NCBI GenBank assembly: GCA_031291075.1
Contig: JARLJS010000171.1
Coordinates: forward strand, 1-34,122
DNA length: 34,122 nt
Reading direction: 5' to 3'
Source: Nevskia sp.
GTDB lineage: Bacteria; Pseudomonadota; Gammaproteobacteria; Nevskiales; Nevskiaceae
Shown here: one piece after another, positions 26,428 to 34,121 of the stretch
How positions within the stretch are numbered: position 1 is the first letter of the stretch
Layout of the letters: every line of letters begins with the position of its first letter
Notes under the pieces: model-generated
Databases searched by the model: none
Told to the model about the DNA's origin: nothing
The model's input: only the letters and a program-made list of their open reading frames with translations
Program-made: the position numbers and the translations under genes

Positions 26428-26510
26428 CGTCATACCGGCGAAAGCCGGTATCCAGAGCCCAGGCCGCGCCGCCTACCGCCCCTGGATGCCGGCTTTCGCC
26501 GGCATGACGG
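26428..26510. repeat. Paired tcataccggcgaaagccggta repeats, inverted
   Basis: One unit at 26428-26455 and its reverse complement at 26482-26510 (atgccggctttcgccggcat core) form a large inverted repeat with nested hairpins. It ends 2 bp from the AraC stop codon, so it may terminate both converging genes. It is related to 14511-14593. Confidence 0.75.
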
Positions 26511-26512
26511 GA

Positions 26513-27523
26513 TCACCGCGCCAACCGATACCGGTGCGGCGGCTTGCCCTTCCAGCGCTTGAAGGCGTGGATGAAGCTGGCCGCCTCCGAGTAGCCCAGG
26601 CGGTCGGCGATCTGCTCCACCGACAGCTGGGCGGTCGTCAGCAGCTCCTCGGCCAGCGTCTCGCGCACTTCGTCGGCCAGGGCCTTGTAGCTGGTGCCTT
26701 CCTCCAGCAGGCGCCGGCGCAGGGTGCGCGGGGTGAGCAGCAGCTCGGCGGCCACCGCGTCCATGTCCGGCATGCGTCCGGGATGGCGCAGGATGCTATC
26801 GCGCACGCGCGCCGCCACGCCGGCGCGGGCCTTGCGCGCGGCGAGCAGCTTGAGGCACTGCTCCTCGGCCATGCGCCGGCTGGAGGCGTTGGCCTGGGGC
26901 AGCGGCGCGTGCAGCACGGCGGCGTCGAGCGCCACCTCGTTGCGTTCCGCGCCGAACTCCGCCTCCACCCCGAACAGCTCGCGGAAGCGCGCGGCGTAGG
27001 ACGGCCGCGGACCACGCAGGCTCAGCCGCCGCGGCGCCAGCGGGGCGGCGAACATCTCCCGCTGCAGCAGCATGGCGGCGGAGGCGTCGCGCTCCAGCAG
27101 GTACTGGCGCACGTCCTCCGGCACGGCGCGGTCGTCCATCACCAGCCGCATCTCGTCGGGGGCGGGCTCGGCGTAGATGTGGATGAAGGCGTAGGTGAGA
27201 TTGAGATAGCGCAGGGCCACCTCGATGGCGCTGCGGAAGTCGGGGCTGCTGATGATGGCGAAGCCGAGGATGCCGTAGGCGGTGAAGTGGTAGCGCGTGC
27301 CCGCTTCCAGCCCCAGCCCGGGGACATGGCCGAGATGGCGCACCAGGTTGCGCACCAGCGCCAGTTCCTGGTGCGCGCCGACCACCGCGGCGGGATCGGC
27401 CAGCGCCACCTCGCTCAGGCCGGTGCCCTCCAGGCAGGCCGACAGCGGCAGGCCATGCTCCAGGCCGAGCTGGGCCTGCAGCTGCATGCTGGCGATGCCG
27501 CGCTGGAAGTCCCAGTTGTGCAC
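26513..27523 (-). CDS. AraC-family regulator with Arabinose_bd-type (PF12625) domain
   Basis: The start is taken as GTG at 27523 (VHNWDFQRGIASM), because upstream codons run through a dispersed repeat at 27582-27687 that is unlikely to be coding. This gives 336 aa. The N-terminal domain (LSACLEGTGLSEVALADP, then YHFTAYGILGFAIISSPDFR) is the ligand-sensing type of OruR/ArgR-like AraC proteins. The C-terminal AraC DNA-binding domain ends SVEQIADRLGYSEAASFIHA FKRWKG. It is divergent from the monooxygenase-esterase operon, so it is the likely activator. The ligand is unknown. It overlaps nothing, and its stop touches a palindromic repeat. Confidence 0.88.
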   Translation of the reverse strand: MHNWDFQRGIASMQLQAQLGLEHGLPLSACLEGTGLSEVALADPAAVVGAHQELALVRNLVRHLGHVPGLGLEAGTRYHFTAYGILGFAIISSPDFRSAIEVALRYLNLTYAFIHIYAEPAPDEMRLVMDDRAVPEDVRQYLLERDASAAMLLQREMFAAPLAPRRLSLRGPRPSYAARFRELFGVEAEFGAERNEVALDAAVLHAPLPQANASSRRMAEEQCLKLLAARKARAGVAARVRDSILRHPGRMPDMDAVAAELLLTPRTLRRRLLEEGTSYKALADEVRETLAEELLTTAQLSVEQIADRLGYSEAASFIHAFKRWKGKPPHRYRLAR

Positions 27524-27581
27524 GTGTTCTGGTTCTCGTTCGAAGCTAGTGCATTTTCTCTTTAGCGCGCACGCATTCCTT

Positions 27582-27687
27582 CCCCTTTCCCGCTTGCGGG
27601 AGAGGGTGGCCCGCAGGGCCGGGAGAGGGGCTTTTCGTCCAGCCAAAGCCCCTCTCCCCTACCCTCTCCCGCGCGCGGGCGAGGGGA
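27582..27687. repeat. Palindromic repeat of the ccctctcccgc/gggagaggg family, copy 2
   Basis: Same order as 20915-21022, with minor differences at the ends (tttcccgcttgcgggagag, cgcgcgggcgagg). It lies between the AraC gene and the monooxygenase gene, which are divergent, so here it cannot be a simple terminator for both. Confidence 0.8.
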
Positions 27688-27800
27688 ACAGCCCTGTCCC
27701 GTATTATCAATATTTTGTCCCTGGACGCCATAACCGCCTATCGTTTTGGAACCTAAGCTAAGGAAGGCTCAGGCAAAAAACGATCTTCGCGGAGGACACC

Positions 27801-29336
27801 ATGAGCGCAACGGGCACACAGGCCACGGACGGCGGCGGCAGCCCCAGTGTCGTCATCATCGGCACCGGCTTCGGCGGGCTCGGCATGGGCTACGAGTTGA
27901 AGCGGGCGGGCATCGAGTCCTTCACCATCCTGGAGAAAGCGTCCGACGTCGGCGGCGTTTGGCGCGAGAACACCTATCCCGGCGCGGCCTGCGACGTGCC
28001 CTCGCACCTGTATTCCTTCTCGTTCGAGCCGCACTATCCCTGGTCCTGCCGCTACGGCAAGCAGGCGGAGATCCTCGACTACCTGCGCCACGTGGCGCGC
28101 AAGTACGATCTGCAGCGCCACATCCGCTTCGGCTGCGAGGTGACCGCCGCCGAGTACGACGAGGCGCGCGGCCTCTGGCGCATCCGCCTGCGCAGCGGCG
28201 AGACGCTGGAAGCCAACATACTGGTCTCCGCCGTGGGCCAGCTGCACCAACCGCAGTTGCCGCTGCTCAAGGGGCTGGAAAACTTCCGCGGCCCCGCCTT
28301 CCACTCGGCGCGCTGGGACCACGGCTTCGATTTCAGGAACAAGCGGGTGGCGGTGATCGGCACCGGCCCCAGCGCGGTGCAGCTGGTGCCCGAGCTGGCC
28401 AAGGAAGTGGCGCAGCTCGACCTCTACCAGCGCACGCCGGGCTGGTGCGTGCCCAAGCTGGACCGTCCCTACGGCCGCTGGGAGCGCAAGCTGCTCGACC
28501 GGGTGCCGCTGCTGCACGACCTGGACCGCACGCGCATCTTCTGGACTTTCGAATTTCTCAACTCGGCGCTGATCGGCAAGGCGGTGCGCGGCGCGCTGGC
28601 CAAGGCGGCGCTGCGGCTGAGTTCGGCGGTGCTGATGCGCCTGCAGGTGCGCGACCGCGCGCTGCGGACCAAGCTCACGCCGGACTACCCGATGGGCTGC
28701 AAGCGCACCCTGCTCTCCAACGACTGGCTGCGCACGCTGGCGCTGCCGCGGGTGGAGGTGGTGACCGGGGGCATCGCCGAGGTCACCGCCGACGGCATCC
28801 TCGGCGAGGACGGCCGCCTGCGCCCGGCGGACGCCATCGTCTACGGCACCGGCTTCGCCTCCACCGAGTTCCTCGGCTCGATCGAGGTGAAGGGCCGCGG
28901 CGGCCGCAGCCTGCGGCAGAGCTGGGCCGGCGGCGCCGAGGCCTATATGGGCATGGCGGTGCACGGCTTTCCCAACCTGTTCGTGGTCTACGGCCCCAAC
29001 ACCAACCTGGGCGCCGGCTCGATCATCTACATGCTGGAGCGGCAGGCGCGCTACATCGCCAAGGCGGCGGCGCTGCTGCGCGACCGCCGGCTGCAGTCGC
29101 TGGAGGCGAGCGCGCAGGCGCAGAGCGAGTACGTGGAGATGCTGCAGCGGCGCAGCAGCCAGACCGTGTTCGAGGCCGGCTGCCATAGCTGGTACCTCAC
29201 CGCCGACGGCCGCAACACCAACAACTGGATCGGCTACATGGTCGAGTACAGCCGCCTGGCGCGCCAGCCCAACCTGGCCCACTACCACCAGGTGCCGGCC
29301 GCCGACGCATCCGCCCCGCTGGCACGCGCGGCCTGA
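27801..29336 (+). CDS. Flavin-containing Baeyer-Villiger-type monooxygenase
   Basis: A 511-aa FAD- and NADPH-dependent oxygenase. The first Rossmann motif GTGFGGLG is at 21-28, the second GTGPSAVQ at 187-194, and between them the Baeyer-Villiger fingerprint F-x-G-x3-H-x3-W is complete: Phe162, Gly164, His168, Trp172 (FRGPAFHSARWDH). It is expected to turn ketones into esters or lactones, possibly sterol- or terpenoid-like ones. It is followed after 37 bp by an HSL-type esterase gene that would cleave the product, and preceded by a divergent AraC regulator. A GGAGGAC ribosome site supports the start. Confidence 0.92.
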   Translation: MSATGTQATDGGGSPSVVIIGTGFGGLGMGYELKRAGIESFTILEKASDVGGVWRENTYPGAACDVPSHLYSFSFEPHYPWSCRYGKQAEILDYLRHVARKYDLQRHIRFGCEVTAAEYDEARGLWRIRLRSGETLEANILVSAVGQLHQPQLPLLKGLENFRGPAFHSARWDHGFDFRNKRVAVIGTGPSAVQLVPELAKEVAQLDLYQRTPGWCVPKLDRPYGRWERKLLDRVPLLHDLDRTRIFWTFEFLNSALIGKAVRGALAKAALRLSSAVLMRLQVRDRALRTKLTPDYPMGCKRTLLSNDWLRTLALPRVEVVTGGIAEVTADGILGEDGRLRPADAIVYGTGFASTEFLGSIEVKGRGGRSLRQSWAGGAEAYMGMAVHGFPNLFVVYGPNTNLGAGSIIYMLERQARYIAKAAALLRDRRLQSLEASAQAQSEYVEMLQRRSSQTVFEAGCHSWYLTADGRNTNNWIGYMVEYSRLARQPNLAHYHQVPAADASAPLARAA

Positions 29337-29373
29337 TACGCTGCGCGGCGTCGCCGCCCGGGGGGAATACCTG

Positions 29374-30294
29374 ATGAAGAGCCTGCTGCGCGCCTTGGTG
29401 CGCCTGCTGTTCAAGCCGACCATGTCGCCGCGCGTACCGCTGTCGCTGCAGCGCCGCGGCACCGCCCTGGCCGCGGTGCTGTCGCGACCGCCGCACGGCA
29501 CCACGGTGACGTCCACCGAGCTGGGCGGCGTGCCGGCGCTCGAGCTGCGTACCGGCGCCATCGACGAGCACGCCGCGGTGCTCTACCTGCACGGCGGCGC
29601 CTACGTGCTGGGCGGTCCCGTCACCCACACCGGCCTGGCCGCGCGCATCGGCCGCGCCGCCGCCGCGCCGGTGTACCTGATCGACTACCGCCTGGCCCCC
29701 GAACACCCCTTCCCCGCCGCGCTCGAAGACGCCCTCGCCGCGTACCGGAAACTGCTGGAAAAAGTCCCCGCAAATCGCATCGGAATCACCGGCGATTCCG
29801 CCGGCGGCGGGCTCACTCTCGCCACCGCCATGGCCATCCGCGACGCCGGCCTGCCCCAGCCCGCCGCCCTGGCCGTGATCTCGCCCTGGACCGACCTCAC
29901 CCTGTCCGGCGACAGCATGCGCAAGCTGGCCAAGGCCGACCCGATGCTGCGCGAGGACTGGCTGCGCGACTGCGCCGCCCGCTACGCCGGCACCACCCCG
30001 CTCGAAGATCCCCGCATCTCGCCCCTCTACGGCAACCTCAAGGACCTGCCGCCGATCCTGGTCCACGTCGGCAGCGACGAAGTCCTGCTCAGCGACGCCG
30101 AGCGCCTGGCCGAACGCGCCCAGGCCACCGGCGCCGACCTGCGCCTGCACCGCTACGACGGCCTCTGGCACGTCTTCCACCTCCACGGCGGCCAGCTCAA
30201 GGAAGCCGATGCCGCCATCGAGGAACTCGGCAGCTTCCTCCGCCAGCACCGGCAGGCGGAAGTTTCCAACACCGCGGACCGGCTTACCGCCTAG
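29374..30294 (+). CDS. HSL-family alpha/beta-hydrolase (esterase/lactonase)
   Basis: A 306-aa hormone-sensitive-lipase-type hydrolase. HGGAYVLGG (residues 73-81) forms the oxyanion hole, GDSAGGG holds nucleophile Ser142, Asp235 is in HVGSDE and His266 in YDGLWHVFHL. It is likely to hydrolyse esters from the upstream monooxygenase, with which it forms an operon (37-bp gap). This order, monooxygenase then esterase, is the standard way to open a ketone-derived ester. There is no signal peptide; it is probably cytoplasmic. Complete. Confidence 0.92.
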   Translation: MKSLLRALVRLLFKPTMSPRVPLSLQRRGTALAAVLSRPPHGTTVTSTELGGVPALELRTGAIDEHAAVLYLHGGAYVLGGPVTHTGLAARIGRAAAAPVYLIDYRLAPEHPFPAALEDALAAYRKLLEKVPANRIGITGDSAGGGLTLATAMAIRDAGLPQPAALAVISPWTDLTLSGDSMRKLAKADPMLREDWLRDCAARYAGTTPLEDPRISPLYGNLKDLPPILVHVGSDEVLLSDAERLAERAQATGADLRLHRYDGLWHVFHLHGGQLKEADAAIEELGSFLRQHRQAEVSNTADRLTA

Positions 30295-30628
30295 CCGCCC
30301 TCCTCGCCAGCCCGGCGCCGGATCCGCGGACGCCGTGGTATCCGCCGCAGAACCTTCCCGGTTTTCCTGCCAGAACGCGGGTGGGTCGCCGCCAGGCGCA
30401 GCTAGCATTGCAACAAAATAGCCCACTAACGCCGATACTGCTGGTGCAGAGGCCAAGATTTTCACCACCTCATAAAGGGGCTGTTGGGTAACTATGTTAC
30501 GGCTATCCGCTGTTATCCAGGGTCGTCGGGCGGGTTAACTCCGCAGGAGCGTAACCTGCCTTACACAGAAGGCGGATTGCGCTGACGCTAATCCCTACTT
30601 GAACCAGAGCGCAAAGGAGAGAACCCAT
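30295..30628. other. 334-bp intergenic stretch without a supported gene
   Basis: It holds a dispersed repeat at 30527-30597 and a lower-GC portion at about 30400-30500. No convincing gene is visible. A minus-strand reading frame that enters from the esterase gene has no family signature and is treated as a shadow. Confidence 0.6.
30527..30597. repeat. gggcgggttaactccgcagg-type dispersed repeat
   Basis: It matches the left part of 17058-17133 (cgggcgggtta, ctccgcaggagcgtaac), then continues with ggcggattgcgctgacgcta, resembling the hairpin at 2160-2185. Confidence 0.65.
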
Positions 30629-31033
30629 ATGTCCGCAACCCAAAACAAGAACACCCTTCGCGCCGTGTTCGAGGAACTCTCAAAGGGCAACGGCAAGCCC
30701 TTCGTCGAACTCTGGGCGGATGATTTTTCCTGGACCATCACCGGCAACACCAAGTGGTCCAGGACCTATCGCGGCAAGGAGTCGGTGCGAAAGGACCTGA
30801 TGGCGCCGCTGTTCTCCCGCTTTGCCACCCAGTACACCAACACCGCCACCCGCTTCATCGCCGAGGACGACTACGTCGTGGTGGAATGCCGCGGCAACGT
30901 CACGACCAAGTCGGGGCAGCCCTACAACAACACGTATTGTTATGTCTGCCGCATGGAGGATGGGCGGCTCAAGGAGCTTACGGAGTATCTGGACACCGAG
31001 CTGGTCAGCAAGGCATTGGGGGATCCGCCCTGA
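30629..31033 (+). CDS. NTF2/SnoaL-like protein
   Basis: The start is placed at the ATG at 30629 (MSATQNKN) because AAAGGAGAG lies 9-15 nt upstream; the frame opens slightly further upstream without a site. The 134-aa product has the NTF2-like pattern of a small cone-shaped barrel: LRAVFEELSKGNGKPFVELW, DDFSWTITG, YRGKESVRKDLMAPLF, then VVECRGNVTTKSGQPYNNTY and a C-terminal LKELTEYLDTELV. Members include ketosteroid-isomerase-like and scaffold proteins. No catalytic residues are certain, so the function is open. No operon partner. Confidence 0.85.
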   Translation: MSATQNKNTLRAVFEELSKGNGKPFVELWADDFSWTITGNTKWSRTYRGKESVRKDLMAPLFSRFATQYTNTATRFIAEDDYVVVECRGNVTTKSGQPYNNTYCYVCRMEDGRLKELTEYLDTELVSKALGDPP

Positions 31034-31191
31034 TGTTTGTCTCAATGACATTGTCGATTGCGATGAGACTCACAAATGCGCCATCTTCCCTCATTCGGCG
31101 CCTCCGCCACTGCGTTCCTCTAGCGCCATTGAGCCTGTGCGTTGGCACATGTCGCTAATCGGCGCATACATCATCATTATCAGCTTCATCA

Positions 31192-31518
31192 ATGACCGGA
31201 CTTGGGCCTGCTATAGTGCTTCTCCGATACGGCGCAAAGGCGCGTCCGGCATTTACGCGCTTGCGCAAACTAGCCAATTCCGGCCAAATGAAATGGCCGT
31301 TGGACACTGCCGTCTCTTTGTCTGTTGCTCTAATGGGGGGCAATTACGAAGACTTGCGTCGTAGCGTGAGCAATCCAGTCGATCAAGAGCTTGTCGAGCA
31401 AGTCATCGAATGTAAAAAGGGGCTGCTCGGTGTTTTTGGTCGTGCGGTCCTTATCTGGGTTGCGGGCACTGCCGTGTGGATGTGCATCGTTGTTGCAGTG
31501 GTCAAGATCGGCAAGTGA
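31192..31518 (+). CDS. Small membrane protein of unknown function
   Basis: A 108-aa frame ending in one hydrophobic helix (FGRAVLIWVAGTAVWMCIVV, about residues 82-101). The region has lower GC and different codon use from the neighbours. No good ribosome site precedes the ATG at 31192; other starts at 31288 or 31336 are possible. I do not recognise the family. It may be a recent arrival or a spurious frame. Confidence 0.4.
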   Translation: MTGLGPAIVLLRYGAKARPAFTRLRKLANSGQMKWPLDTAVSLSVALMGGNYEDLRRSVSNPVDQELVEQVIECKKGLLGVFGRAVLIWVAGTAVWMCIVVAVVKIGK

Positions 31519-31522
31519 GCCT

Positions 31523-31599
31523 CGTAGCCCGGATGAAACGCAGTGGAATCCGGGACTTTCTCAAATCCCCGGATTACGTTTCACTTCATCCGGGCTACG
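31523..31599. repeat. Inverted repeat of the cgtagcccggatg family, copy 3
   Basis: Left arm 31523-31554 and right arm 31567-31599 are near-perfect reverse complements (cgtagcccggatgaa against ttcatccgggctacg) with a 12-nt loop. It starts 5 bp after the stop of the small membrane ORF and could act as its terminator. Confidence 0.8.
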
Positions 31600-31636
31600 C
31601 TCCTGATGTCTGTCTCAGGCACCGGAGGACTGACAG

Positions 31637-32007
31637 ATGAGCAGTAGGCACTCCGGTTCCTGCCTGTGCGGCGAGGTTCACTTTGAAGTGGAAGGGGACT
31701 TTGAGCGTTTCTACCTGTGCCATTGCGAGTACTGTCGCAAAGATAGCGGCTCGGCTCATGCCGCAAACCTGTTCTCGTCGACCGCACACCTGAACTGGGT
31801 TTCCGGGCACGACAAGGTCAGGCTGTTCACGCTGCCGTCAACCCGGCACAGCAGATCCTTTTGCTCCATTTGCGGCTCGGCCCTCCCGAGCATGCAAATG
31901 AACGGCACACTGCTGGTGGTTCCGGCCGGCAGTTTGAATGGCGACGTTCCTATCAGGCCGACCGCGCACATATTTGTATCCAGCAGGGCTGGCTGGGATG
32001 ATGCCTT
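31637..32007 (+). pseudogene. GFA-family protein, truncated at an IS66-type element
   Basis: A GFA (glutathione-dependent formaldehyde-activating-like, PF04828) protein with zinc Cys residues in SCLCGEVHFE (Cys9, Cys11), LCHCEYCRKDSG (Cys28, Cys30, Cys33) and FCSICGSALP (Cys76, Cys79), then the family's IRPTAHIFVSSRAGW. After WDDAL (residue 124) the normal short tail is lost. The frame runs on with unrelated residues to a stop at 32119, inside what looks like the IS66 end starting near 32008. The truncation likely removes only about 10-15 native residues, so activity could survive. The IS boundary is inferred. Confidence 0.7.
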
Positions 32008-32059
32008 GTACCCGTCCGGAAATCAGCATACCCGATCCCCGTGCGGATTCGCCAGCCGA

Positions 32060-32353
32060 TCACTTTACCGCCCGAATCCGCGGCTGATCCTGCTCCGCGC
32101 TTTCGAGCGTACAGCATAGCGCGTCAATCTCTTCCAGGGTCGCGTCGCTGCGGATCGTTTTCGCCGAGCGGACCAGGTCGGCGATCATCATCGACAGATA
32201 ATACGAGTCGATTTTCAACCGGTGCGGCGCCTTGGTACTCTTGAAACCTTCCAGCTGCGCCTTCGCATCTTCGAAGGGATAGCCGTAGCGCAGCAGGAGC
32301 TGCACCTCCCGCTGGCTGAGCTCGACCGTGACAATGGCATCGTCTTCCGTCAT
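32060..32353 (-). CDS. 97-aa passenger ORF of the IS66 element
   Basis: It begins 6 bp after the transposase stop on the same strand and ends inside the IS. The protein (VTVELSQREVQLLLRYGYPF near residues 8-27, KIDSYYLSMMIADLVRSAKT, LEEIDALCCTLESAEQD) is acidic, soluble-looking and unlike IS66 Orf1/Orf2. I do not know its function; its constant coupling to tnpC suggests an accessory role in transposition or its control. Close spacing implies co-transcription with tnpC. Confidence 0.65.
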   Translation of the reverse strand: MTEDDAIVTVELSQREVQLLLRYGYPFEDAKAQLEGFKSTKAPHRLKIDSYYLSMMIADLVRSAKTIRSDATLEEIDALCCTLESAEQDQPRIRAVK

Positions 32354-32359
32354 CGCGCG

Positions 32360-33877
32360 TTACCCAATCTGGCTGACGCTGCTGCCGCCAAACTCATCCG
32401 GCAACAGCAGGGTGATTTTCTTGTTGCGCACGTTGCCGAGCAGATAGGTCATATAGGTCAGCGGATTGACCTTGTTCACCTTGCAGCTTTCCATCAGGCT
32501 GTAGTAGATCGCCGCCGCCCGGCCGCCGCGTTCGGAACCCACGAACAGAAACGACTTTCTTCCGATTGCAACTGGGCGCATGCACTGCTCGGCATAATTG
32601 TTGTCCAGCTCCAGATAGCCCTGCTCGGTATAGCGGCACAGGGCGTCCCAGTTCTTGAGCGTGTACTGGATGGCGGTGCCCAGGAGGCTCTTGGGCAACA
32701 CGGCATTGGCCTGCACGTCCAGCCAGGCCTTGAACTGATTCAGGACCGGGACCGAGAGGATCTGGCGCTGCTGGCGGCGCTGTTCGTCGTCGAGCGGTCT
32801 GATCTGTCGTTCGATCCGATACAGCTTGCGGATGAAGCGCAGGGCTTCATGCGCCCGGCCCGGCTCTTTCATCAGGTCGGTGACCTCGACGTACTTCCGA
32901 CGGCAATGCGCCATACAGGCAATTTCCCGGATTTCCTGGTTGGCATACAGCACGTCGTAGCCGGGAAAGGCGTCGGCCTGGATGTAGCCACGGTAATCCT
33001 TGAACCGGTTCAGGGGTGTTGCCTGGCTCCGGCTGCGGCTGAATTCATAGGTGACCAGAGGCTTGTGCCGCCGATGATGCCGGGCATAGACCCATAATCG
33101 GGCCTTGATGGTGGTCCGGCGCTCTGGATCGAGGTTTTGCAGCGGCAACACTGTGTCATCGGTGAAGATGTGGCCGCTGGCCAGCACTTTCTCGATCATC
33201 CGGGCATGCAGGTCTTCCAGCAGCTCGGCACACTGCACCAGCCAGTCCGACATCAGGGCATGCGACAACTCGATGCCGAGGCGCTCCAGGCGCCTGGCGA
33301 TGCGGTACAGCGGCAGGCCATCGGCGAATTTGCTGACGATCAGGAAGGCCAGCAGGCTGGCGGAGGCCATGCTCTTGGCCAGCGGCGCCGGGGAATCGTG
33401 GTGCGCGCGCTCAATCTGGCCGGGGCAGGACCGGCAGGCGTACTTCTGCCGGCGGGTTTCGATGATTTTCAGCGAAGCCGGCACATAGCCCAGCTGCTCG
33501 CTGCAGTCTTCGCCGATGGCGCGCATCGGCTTGCCGCAGCAGCTGCAGGTCTTCTCGGATTCCGGCAGATCGATGACGCGGATTTCGCGCGGCAGGTCTT
33601 TCAGGATCCGCAGGGCCTTCTTGCGCGGGGCGCCGGCGGACGTCTTGGATGACGGCTGGTCTTCCGCTTCGTCCGCCGGCGGGATCTCGATCACCTGGCT
33701 GCCGTCGCTGGCGAACAGTGCGATCTGGTCGATGTCGACGTGCTCGTTGCGGGGTCCGAACTGCCGCTTCAAAGCACTTTTCAGGTGCGCTCTCAGGGAC
33801 TCGATCATCTGCTGCTGCTCCCGCACGAGGAGTTGCAGCGTGGCAATGTCGGTCGGGAGAGCGGCGGCGTTTTGCAC
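32360..33877 (-). CDS. tnpC: IS66-family transposase TnpC
   Basis: A 505-aa transposase, full length, starting at GTG 33877 (MQNAAALPTD). N-terminal leucine-rich helix at about 11-40, a zinc finger with Cys111-x2-Cys114 and Cys148-x2-Cys151, then the DDE catalytic domain: Asp240/241 in HIFTDD, Asp302 in YIQADAFPGYD and Glu430 in LELDNNYAEQCMRP. The C-terminal ESCKVNKVNPLTYMTYLLGN block is typical of IS66. It cuts and joins the element ends. No lesion seen, so the element may still be active. Confidence 0.95.
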   Translation of the reverse strand: MQNAAALPTDIATLQLLVREQQQMIESLRAHLKSALKRQFGPRNEHVDIDQIALFASDGSQVIEIPPADEAEDQPSSKTSAGAPRKKALRILKDLPREIRVIDLPESEKTCSCCGKPMRAIGEDCSEQLGYVPASLKIIETRRQKYACRSCPGQIERAHHDSPAPLAKSMASASLLAFLIVSKFADGLPLYRIARRLERLGIELSHALMSDWLVQCAELLEDLHARMIEKVLASGHIFTDDTVLPLQNLDPERRTTIKARLWVYARHHRRHKPLVTYEFSRSRSQATPLNRFKDYRGYIQADAFPGYDVLYANQEIREIACMAHCRRKYVEVTDLMKEPGRAHEALRFIRKLYRIERQIRPLDDEQRRQQRQILSVPVLNQFKAWLDVQANAVLPKSLLGTAIQYTLKNWDALCRYTEQGYLELDNNYAEQCMRPVAIGRKSFLFVGSERGGRAAAIYYSLMESCKVNKVNPLTYMTYLLGNVRNKKITLLLPDEFGGSSVSQIG

Positions 33878-33938
33878 GGCAACATTTTATCAAAAGGCGC
33901 TGCGGTTTTGAGACGTTTTCTCTTCGACCATCGACATT

Positions 33939-34121
33939 TCATAGCGCTGCCTGCGCATGAAACGCCGGTAGGCGCTTGAGCCGGGTGAAATCGATGCCGT
34001 CGAGCAGCAGCGCCAGGTCGTGTGAGGAGATCTCCATTGAGGCGGAATTGGGATGCGGCCACTTGTAGCGACCTTTCTCCAGCCGCTTGTACCAGATCGC
34101 CAGGCCGTTGCGGTCCCAGTA
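33939..34121 (-). CDS. tnpB: IS66 accessory protein TnpB (partial, C-terminus)
   Basis: The frame enters from the right edge and encodes YWDRNGLAIWYKRLEKGRYK, then MEISSHDLALLLDGIDFTRL, the IS66 Orf2/TnpB C-terminal pattern. It stops at 33939 with an odd tail (KRLPAFHAQAAL). Removing one C near 33971-33975 would instead give KRYRRFMRRQRYEM and run to a stop at 33890, 12 bp before tnpC, the spacing expected in this family. So a frameshift may have shortened this copy; whether it affects function is not clear. Confidence 0.75.
   Translation of the reverse strand, partial: YWDRNGLAIWYKRLEKGRYKWPHPNSASMEISSHDLALLLDGIDFTRLKRLPAFHAQAAL

Noticed and set aside
26513-27646. AraC start upstream within the repeat (ATG at 27646)
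   Set aside because: It would translate through the palindromic repeat into Arg-rich sequence; the domain begins at VHNWDFQRG.
27753-29561. 602-codon minus-strand frame opposite the monooxygenase
   Set aside because: No domain features; the plus strand carries the full BVMO fingerprint.
29197-30468. 423-codon minus-strand frame over the esterase and gap
   Set aside because: Its body is antisense to the esterase; the small unique N-terminal part has no ribosome site or motif.
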